64,000 nt of DNA, taken from assembly GCA_029432815.1 (NCBI GenBank), contig JAROBA010000019.1:1-64000 (forward strand). Reading direction: 5' to 3'. Shown here in pieces: positions 59,102 to 64,000 of this stretch. Numbering within the stretch: the first letter of the stretch is position 1; each line of letters begins with the position of its first letter. Origin of the DNA: Pontiellaceae bacterium B1224. Its GTDB lineage: Bacteria; Verrucomicrobiota; Kiritimatiellia; Kiritimatiellales; Pontiellaceae. The translations under genes and the position numbers were made by a program. The notes below the pieces were generated by a model that was not told the DNA's origin, made no database searches, and was given only the letters and a program-made list of their open reading frames with translations.

Positions 59102-60811
59102 ATGATTACCGACCAATTAAGTGAAATGATGATCAGGAGCGGTCGCGTCGGCTCTTCTGAACTGGAAAAGGCTATGGCCATCCAGGAAGAGAGTGGTCGG
59201 GTCTTAACCGAGATTCTGATTGAGGAGGGGCTGGCTTCTCCGAATGATATTGCACGGACTTTTTCCGAGCTCCTGAATATTCCCTATCTTGATTTGGGGG
59301 ATGATTTTCATCTCAAGCGCGATGAATATGACATGATTCCCGAATCGGTTGCCCGGCGCTTCTGCCTGATTCCTCTCGTGAAAGAAGCTGGTGAAGCCAT
59401 TACGGTGGTGATGAAGAACCCGCTGGACATGGATGCCGTTGATACGGTCCGCTCGTTGACCTCCTTTGAAATTCATAAAGCGGTCAGTACGGAAGAAAAG
59501 ATTAATGCCATTATCGACAAGTGCTACAGAGAAGAGGCGTATGTTGAGTCCAGCCTGCAGGACATTGTCGATATTGAAGCGGCCTCAAATGCAGAACTGT
59601 TTGAAACAAACATGGGAGACGTGGATCAGCTGCTGGTTCATGCCAACGATGCGCCGGTAGTACGATATGTCAACCTGCTGCTGATGGAAGCGGTGCGTGA
59701 CGGCGCTTCGGACATTCATTTCGAACCCGGTGAAAACAGTTGTACGGTTCGCCTGCGTGTGGATGGATCGCTACAGCCGGTAACTCCGCCGCCGAAGTCG
59801 TTGTTTCAGGCCATTGTCACGCGCATAAAAATTCTGGCTGAAATGGACATTGCAGAACGCCGGCTGCCATTGGACGGGCGTTTTAAATTTAAGTTTTCCG
59901 GCCGCGTGGTGGATGTTCGTGTTTCGTCCATGCCGCTGGTTTTCGGCGAAAAAGTGGTGATGCGTATTCTTGATAAGCAGAGCCTACTGCTGGATCTTGA
60001 AGACATCGGTTTTGAAGGCCGGAGCCTGAAACGCTTTAAAGAAGTTCTGGGCATGCCGAACGGGATCGTGTTGCTGACGGGACCAACCGGAAGCGGCAAA
60101 ACAACCACTTTGTACAGCGCGCTCCAGATTCTTAAAAGCACAACGCGTAATGTCCAGACCGTGGAAGATCCCGTCGAATATCTGATCGATGGTATTAATC
60201 AGATGCCGACCCGTCCGAAAATCGGCCTGACCTTTGCCGAATGTCTTCGCCATATTCTGCGCCAGGACCCTGATGCAGTGATGATCGGAGAAATCCGCGA
60301 TGCAGAAACCGCCGAGATTGCCATGCGGGCCTCGCTGACCGGACATATCGTTTTGAGCACGCTGCACACCAACGATTCCACCTCCTCTTTCAGCCGTCTG
60401 CGGGATATCGGGATTCCCTCTTACCTGACGGCGGCGACGATGCGTCTGATCATTGCGCAGCGTCTGGTTAAAACCATTTGCCCGAACTGTAAAACGGTAT
60501 ATCAACCGGATGATGCTGAGCTGGAGTGGGCGAAAACGATTGATCCGGATGTAGCGAATCGGACGTTCTACCACGGTATCGGATGCAATCAATGTCGGAA
60601 CCGAGGAATGAAAGGGCGCCGTGCTATCTTTGAATTTCTTGAAGTAACACCGCCAATCAGAGAGCTGGTGCATGAAGAAGTAGATGATATGACTCTGCGT
60701 CGGAAAGCCATCGAGGGCGGCATGCAGACTCTGCCGCAAAACGCTTTCCAGCGTGTGCGCGAAGGGCACACCACCATCAGCGAAGCCATCAGCGTTTGTA
60801 TGGTGGACTAA
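59102..60811 (+). CDS. GspE/PilB-family assembly ATPase
   Basis: The 569-residue protein has an MshEN-type N-terminal domain (1-150) and the hexameric ATPase core. The core has Walker A GPTGSGKT (K333), the Asp box RQDPDAVMIGEIRD, the His box and a zinc motif of four cysteines (CPNCKTV and CNQCRNRG). It powers pilin assembly on the cytoplasmic side. It lies between the secretin and the inner-membrane platform gene. Confidence 0.95.
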   Translation: MITDQLSEMMIRSGRVGSSELEKAMAIQEESGRVLTEILIEEGLASPNDIARTFSELLNIPYLDLGDDFHLKRDEYDMIPESVARRFCLIPLVKEAGEAITVVMKNPLDMDAVDTVRSLTSFEIHKAVSTEEKINAIIDKCYREEAYVESSLQDIVDIEAASNAELFETNMGDVDQLLVHANDAPVVRYVNLLLMEAVRDGASDIHFEPGENSCTVRLRVDGSLQPVTPPPKSLFQAIVTRIKILAEMDIAERRLPLDGRFKFKFSGRVVDVRVSSMPLVFGEKVVMRILDKQSLLLDLEDIGFEGRSLKRFKEVLGMPNGIVLLTGPTGSGKTTTLYSALQILKSTTRNVQTVEDPVEYLIDGINQMPTRPKIGLTFAECLRHILRQDPDAVMIGEIRDAETAEIAMRASLTGHIVLSTLHTNDSTSSFSRLRDIGIPSYLTAATMRLIIAQRLVKTICPNCKTVYQPDDAELEWAKTIDPDVANRTFYHGIGCNQCRNRGMKGRRAIFEFLEVTPPIRELVHEEVDDMTLRRKAIEGGMQTLPQNAFQRVREGHTTISEAISVCMVD

Positions 60812-60824
60812 ACAGGAATCAGAC

Positions 60825-62087
60825 ATGGCCATGTTCAGCTACATTGCGAAAACGAATGAAGGGCAGGAGGTCCGTTCCTCCCTCGAAGCCGGCTCTCGGC
60901 TGGAGGCTTTGGAAACTCTGCGTAAAAAAGGACTCACGGTGGTGGACCTTTTCAGCGTGGAAGAAAAAAATGTAGAACTGAAGGTTAATAGGGCCGCGGA
61001 TGCGCAGGAAAAAAAAGAAAAGGCCCAACGTAAATCCTTCTCGTTTTCGTCTCGGGTAAAAATGACCGACCTGGCCATTTTCTGCCGGCAGTTAGCCATT
61101 TCAGTGAATGCTGGGTTGCCGTTACGCGATGCTATTGAAGGCATTGGAATGGAGTTGGAACATCCGGTGCTCAAACGGGTGAGCCGGGATATGGTTGAAC
61201 AGCTGCACGATGGCAAAAGTTTCTCTGAAGTGGTGGCGCGCCATCCAAAGGTATTTAATACCATGTTTACCGGTCTGATTAAAGTGGCAGAGGAATCCGG
61301 AAAGCTGCCCGAAACGCTGAAACAGCTGGCCGATTATCTGGAACGAACAGATCGCCTGCAGCGGCGTATTAAAGCTATGTCGACCTATCCGGCCTTCATC
61401 GGTATTTTCTTTGTTGTGGTCTGTCTAATTATGACGCTCTTTATTTTGCCTCAATTTACGGATATTTTCGGTGGATTGGGCGCAGATCTTCCTCCATTTA
61501 CTAAATTGGTATTCGGTGTTAACAATTTTTTTGTGGATAATTTTCTATTCATCGTTATCGGTGTTGCGCTGTTAATTACGGGCATCGTTATATACCTAAG
61601 AACGGACTCCGGGGCCTATCGAAAAGATCAGCTGAAGCTTAAGCTGCCCTATGCAGGGGGCTGTCTGAAAAAATATATTCTGGCCCGCTTTTGCCGAAGC
61701 CTGTCGATAATGGTCAACAGCGGAGTCCCGATCTCCAATGCATTGGAGATCTGTGCGGAAGCAACCGGTAATCAGCTGGTACAGCGCAGTGTTCTCGGGG
61801 TTCGCGAAATGATCATGACCGGGAGCCGTATTGCTGTCAGTATGGAGCGCGCTGGAATTTTTCCGGGATTGATTGTCCGGATGGTGGCGGTGGGGGAAGA
61901 TTCCGGTCAGCTGCCGGAAGTGCTCGACAATGTTTCCGACCTTTATGAAGACCAGGTTGAAGTGTCAATTATGACCTCGATGGCTCTGTTCGAACCGGTG
62001 ATTATCTGTGTGTTCGGGGTCTTCATCCTCATGATCGTAATGGCGATCTACCTGCCGATGTTCACGATATCCAGTGGAGTTCATTAG
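60825..62087 (+). CDS. GspF/PilC-family inner-membrane platform protein
   Basis: The 420-residue protein has two cytoplasmic GspF domains (LAIFCRQLAISVNAGLPL and LARFCRSLSIMVNSGVPI) and membrane helices near 200-222, 255-275 and 390-415. Its N-terminus begins MAMFSYIAKTNEGQEVRSSLEAGSRLEALETLRKKG, usual for the family. The start at 60825, 13 bases after the ATPase stop, was chosen over an ATG inside that gene. It links the ATPase and the pilin. Confidence 0.95.
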   Translation: MAMFSYIAKTNEGQEVRSSLEAGSRLEALETLRKKGLTVVDLFSVEEKNVELKVNRAADAQEKKEKAQRKSFSFSSRVKMTDLAIFCRQLAISVNAGLPLRDAIEGIGMELEHPVLKRVSRDMVEQLHDGKSFSEVVARHPKVFNTMFTGLIKVAEESGKLPETLKQLADYLERTDRLQRRIKAMSTYPAFIGIFFVVVCLIMTLFILPQFTDIFGGLGADLPPFTKLVFGVNNFFVDNFLFIVIGVALLITGIVIYLRTDSGAYRKDQLKLKLPYAGGCLKKYILARFCRSLSIMVNSGVPISNALEICAEATGNQLVQRSVLGVREMIMTGSRIAVSMERAGIFPGLIVRMVAVGEDSGQLPEVLDNVSDLYEDQVEVSIMTSMALFEPVIICVFGVFILMIVMAIYLPMFTISSGVH

Positions 62088-62216
62088 CGGATGAGAGGAG
62101 GCCCATAATTCCAGAGATTGAAGAGAAATACATTAAGTCGGTCCGAAGTCGGATGGAAGAAGTGTGGGTGGGGTACCTACGATGAGTGAAAAAAAAGTCA
62201 TAACAAGGAGAATACA

Positions 62217-62636
62217 ATGAATACAAAGAAACAGAAAAAAGCAGGTTTCACACTGGTGGAACTGATGGTTGTAGCAATTATCGTAGCAATTCTTGCCGCA
62301 GTAGCCATCCCCTTAATGTCGGGTAATACAGATCGTGCCATGGCAACTGAAGCGCAGGCAGGTTGCAGTACGGTTGCCACCGGGATTAAGCTGTGGGTTG
62401 TTGAAGGGTCGGAAACAGGTGAAACTAATGGTATTCCCACCATAGTTGAATTACCGGGCATCACAGCAGCTGACCTTCAGGGTAACTACTTCAAAGAATA
62501 CTCAGTTGATTCTGTTGGCAGCGCTAACACCTACACGATCACTGCAAGCCCTGGTGCTGACGGTAAAGCCTCTGCTGATGTCACTATGACCGTAGTGAAC
62601 GGTACGGTTACCTGGACTGGCCTCGGTCAAGACTAA
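62217..62636 (+). CDS. type IV pilin/pseudopilin
   Basis: The 139-residue prepilin has the leader KKQKKAG cleaved before FTLVELMVVAIIVAILAAVAIPLM, with E5 in place. The mature head is small (about 115 residues), acidic and rich in Gly, Ala and Thr, and contains one Cys. AAGGAG five bases upstream of the ATG marks strong translation. A hairpin follows the gene. It is the only pilin in view, so it is the candidate major subunit. Confidence 0.93.
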   Translation: MNTKKQKKAGFTLVELMVVAIIVAILAAVAIPLMSGNTDRAMATEAQAGCSTVATGIKLWVVEGSETGETNGIPTIVELPGITAADLQGNYFKEYSVDSVGSANTYTITASPGADGKASADVTMTVVNGTVTWTGLGQD

Positions 62637-62658
62637 GCAACAAAATAGTTATACAACA

Positions 62659-62685
62659 ACTTCCGGGCATTCGGTGCCCGGAAGT
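62659..62685 (+). terminator. hairpin after the pilin gene
   Basis: Perfect 11-bp stem ACTTCCGGGCA / TGCCCGGAAGT with a TTCGG loop. No T-tract follows, so it is better read as a partial stop or mRNA-stabilising end that lets pilin be made in excess of PilM/PilN. Confidence 0.65.
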
Positions 62686-62720
62686 ACATTTCCTAAAATT
62701 ATGTGAATGGAAAAAATTGA

Positions 62721-63659
62721 ATGAGTGCAGAGAACATAGCCGGAATTAATATTGCAGATGGCGTCGTAAGTACGGCCCGCGTGGTGCGGCGTGGACGGCA
62801 TAAACTGGCGCTCACGCATGCGGGGTGGATGGAATATGCGCCAGATGCAAGCGATGAAGAAATTATTCGGGTGATTCGTTCGTTATGGAAAAAAACGAAG
62901 ATGCCGACCCGTACGGTATGTTCCGGGTTGCACACCCGATCGCTCTGTCTTAAATATTTTAAATACCCGGATCTCGCCCCGCGCGAATTAACCTCTGCAC
63001 TAAGCCTGGAAGCGGAAGAATCGCTACAGCTTCCACCGGGAGAAATTGCGTTGGACTGGCATTTAAACCGGCCTAAAAATGATCCGTATACCCAGCTGGG
63101 TGAACAGCTTCACGGTATTTTGGTTGCCGTGGGTAAAAAAGAGGTGAACGGGCAGCTCAATCTGCTGAAAAAAGCCGGACTCTTTCCGGTCATTACCGAC
63201 GTCGGGTGTACCTCCTTATGTAATTTGTTTTTAGCCCTGCGCGGGGAAAAGGTGAATACAGATAACGCAGTCTGTGTGGTGAACCTTTCGCGCTTCAATG
63301 CTGATATTTCCATTCTTTATAATGATCACTACATCTACCCGCGTACGATCATTTCCCGCTCATCAGAATGGTCGAGTAAGGTACAGTATCTCATAGAAAA
63401 CATTTCCGACGCATTGCTCTATTATCATGTGAAGGTGGATAAAACTCCGGTAAATCAATTGGTGCTTACCGGCTACGTACCGAAGGATCCGGAATTTGTG
63501 GCCCAGATTCACGATACCATTGGCTTGCCTACTGAGGTTTGGAGTCCGTTGAAAGATAAGAATTTTACGGTTGCCCGTACCATTAAATCGACTAAAGAGC
63601 ACGATGTGATTTCCCCGCTAATGACCACCAGTCTGGGGCTTGGATTAAGGAATATCTAA
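62721..63659 (+). CDS. PilM-like actin-fold pilus assembly protein
   Basis: The 312-residue protein has the PilM/FtsA-like nucleotide fold: IAGINIADGVVSTARVV, TRTVCSGLHTRSLCLKYFKYPDL, ALSLEAEESLQLPPGEIALDW, then LFPVITDVGCTSLCNLFL. PilM is the cytoplasmic member of the PilMNOP alignment complex. It lies 85 bases after the pilin and two bases before a PilN-like gene. Confidence 0.8.
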   Translation: MSAENIAGINIADGVVSTARVVRRGRHKLALTHAGWMEYAPDASDEEIIRVIRSLWKKTKMPTRTVCSGLHTRSLCLKYFKYPDLAPRELTSALSLEAEESLQLPPGEIALDWHLNRPKNDPYTQLGEQLHGILVAVGKKEVNGQLNLLKKAGLFPVITDVGCTSLCNLFLALRGEKVNTDNAVCVVNLSRFNADISILYNDHYIYPRTIISRSSEWSSKVQYLIENISDALLYYHVKVDKTPVNQLVLTGYVPKDPEFVAQIHDTIGLPTEVWSPLKDKNFTVARTIKSTKEHDVISPLMTTSLGLGLRNI

Positions 63660-63661
63660 AT

Positions 63662-64000
63662 ATGCCTGTTGATTTTAAAATTAATTTAGCCAAGGACCTG
63701 ACCAGCTCCACTGAAGAGCGAACCCGGTTCTACAACGGAATGCTGATATATCTACTGGCCTGCGCTGTGCTTTTGGTTTTTGTTGCATATACCGCAAGTT
63801 CAAACCTGCGCAGTTACATGAAAAACAAGGCTGAGCAGCAACAATTGCGAACCACAGCATTTGCTGTCGCTGAGCTTGATCCGGCTGCCTTCAAAAACCC
63901 CGGGCAGACCTATAATGCGTTGGATACCTATTCCCGGAAGATTGCATCGTTGAAGCAACTGCTTGGTCAACGGGTTCAGTTGCTTCCGGTGGTGCATAAC
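63662..64000 (+). CDS. PilN-like protein (5' part, runs off the window)
   Basis: The reading frame opens at ATG 63662 (MPVDFKINLAKDLTSSTEER) and is open to the window end (113 codons seen). The early FKINLAKDL box is typical of PilN-like proteins and is the part that binds PilM. A membrane helix is at about residues 30-48 (LIYLLACAVLLVFVAYT), followed by a coiled-coil-like periplasmic part. It follows the PilM-like gene by two bases. Confidence 0.75.
   Translation, partial: MPVDFKINLAKDLTSSTEERTRFYNGMLIYLLACAVLLVFVAYTASSNLRSYMKNKAEQQQLRTTAFAVAELDPAAFKNPGQTYNALDTYSRKIASLKQLLGQRVQLLPVVHN

Noticed and set aside
61730-61751. 22-bp palindrome around CTCCAATGCATTGGAG in the GspF/PilC gene
   Set aside because: It lies in the conserved ISNALEI block of the family and has different spacing from the dispersed 15-mer, so chance under protein constraint is likely.

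Overview
The window is a roughly 64 kb stretch of a Gram-negative bacterial chromosome. The best inference is a Kiritimatiellota (PVC group, Pontiella-like) marine bacterium. The reasons are a dense cluster of secreted S1 sulfatases with a family 95 fucosidase, many secreted PQQ-like propellers, PVC-style small proteins, and a type IV pilus/type II secretion operon. No 16S rRNA gene is present, so taxonomy is inference only.

Layout. 0-3 kb: a partial gene end, a small orphan ORF, a GltD-like flavoprotein with a C-terminal ferredoxin part, and a divergent DtxR-family metalloregulator. 3-8.6 kb (minus): a hybrid histidine kinase, two PAS/coiled-coil sensory partners, and Maf. 8.6-11.5 kb: a CsaB-like pyruvyl transferase, a rubredoxin-FAD oxidoreductase, and tRNA-Thr. 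11.9-14.6 kb (minus): a two-component system whose sensor carries two periplasmic discoidin-like carbohydrate-binding domains. 14.9-29.1 kb (plus): a nine-gene polysaccharide operon with an esterase-GH28 fusion, five sulfatases, a GH95 fucosidase, an esterase and a secreted protein of unknown function that may be truncated. 29.4-33.6 kb: an iron operon (small protein, porin, FeoA, FeoB, FeoC-like) behind two palindromic metalloregulator-like boxes. 33.6-38.7 kb: a DUF2721 protein, a lipoprotein hydrolase, a cation/proton antiporter, and a TPP-riboswitch-controlled thiS-thiG-thiH operon. 38.9-39.1 kb: two identical tRNA-Glu genes. 39.2-50.3 kb (plus): a tightly overlapping ten-gene operon that looks like an undescribed cyclic-isoprenoid pathway. 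50.6-54.4 kb: a LolD-like ATPase and a giant FtsX-type permease. 54.4-57 kb: a thioredoxin-like ferredoxin and a NarL-type two-component pair. 57.3-64 kb: a secretin, GspE/PilB, GspF/PilC, pilin, PilM, PilN operon behind a good sigma-54 promoter match.

How the parts work together. The discoidin sensor kinase and its regulator probably control the divergent sulfatase/glycosidase operon, which would strip sulfate, acyl groups, fucose and uronic acid from an algal polysaccharide outside the cytoplasm. The ten-gene operon combines a ferredoxin, a radical SAM protein, a DUF116-prenyl diphosphate synthase fusion, two alpha-toroid terpene-cyclase-like proteins (one with the class II DXDD acid motif), a VOC protein, a glycosyltransferase and three secreted propellers. 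The inferred logic is to make, cyclise, modify, glycosylate and handle an isoprenoid at the envelope.

The most striking non-gene signal is a dispersed 15-bp palindrome, TTCCARNNNTTGGAA. It has 20 exact copies by eye in this window (well under one expected by chance) plus about 15 near copies. It lies in coding sequence in all three frames (as FQxLE, SNxW or PxxG), in the variable stem of the TPP riboswitch, in a terminator loop, and exactly filling the gap between two convergent stop codons. It resembles in style, not sequence, the cyanobacterial HIP1 element.
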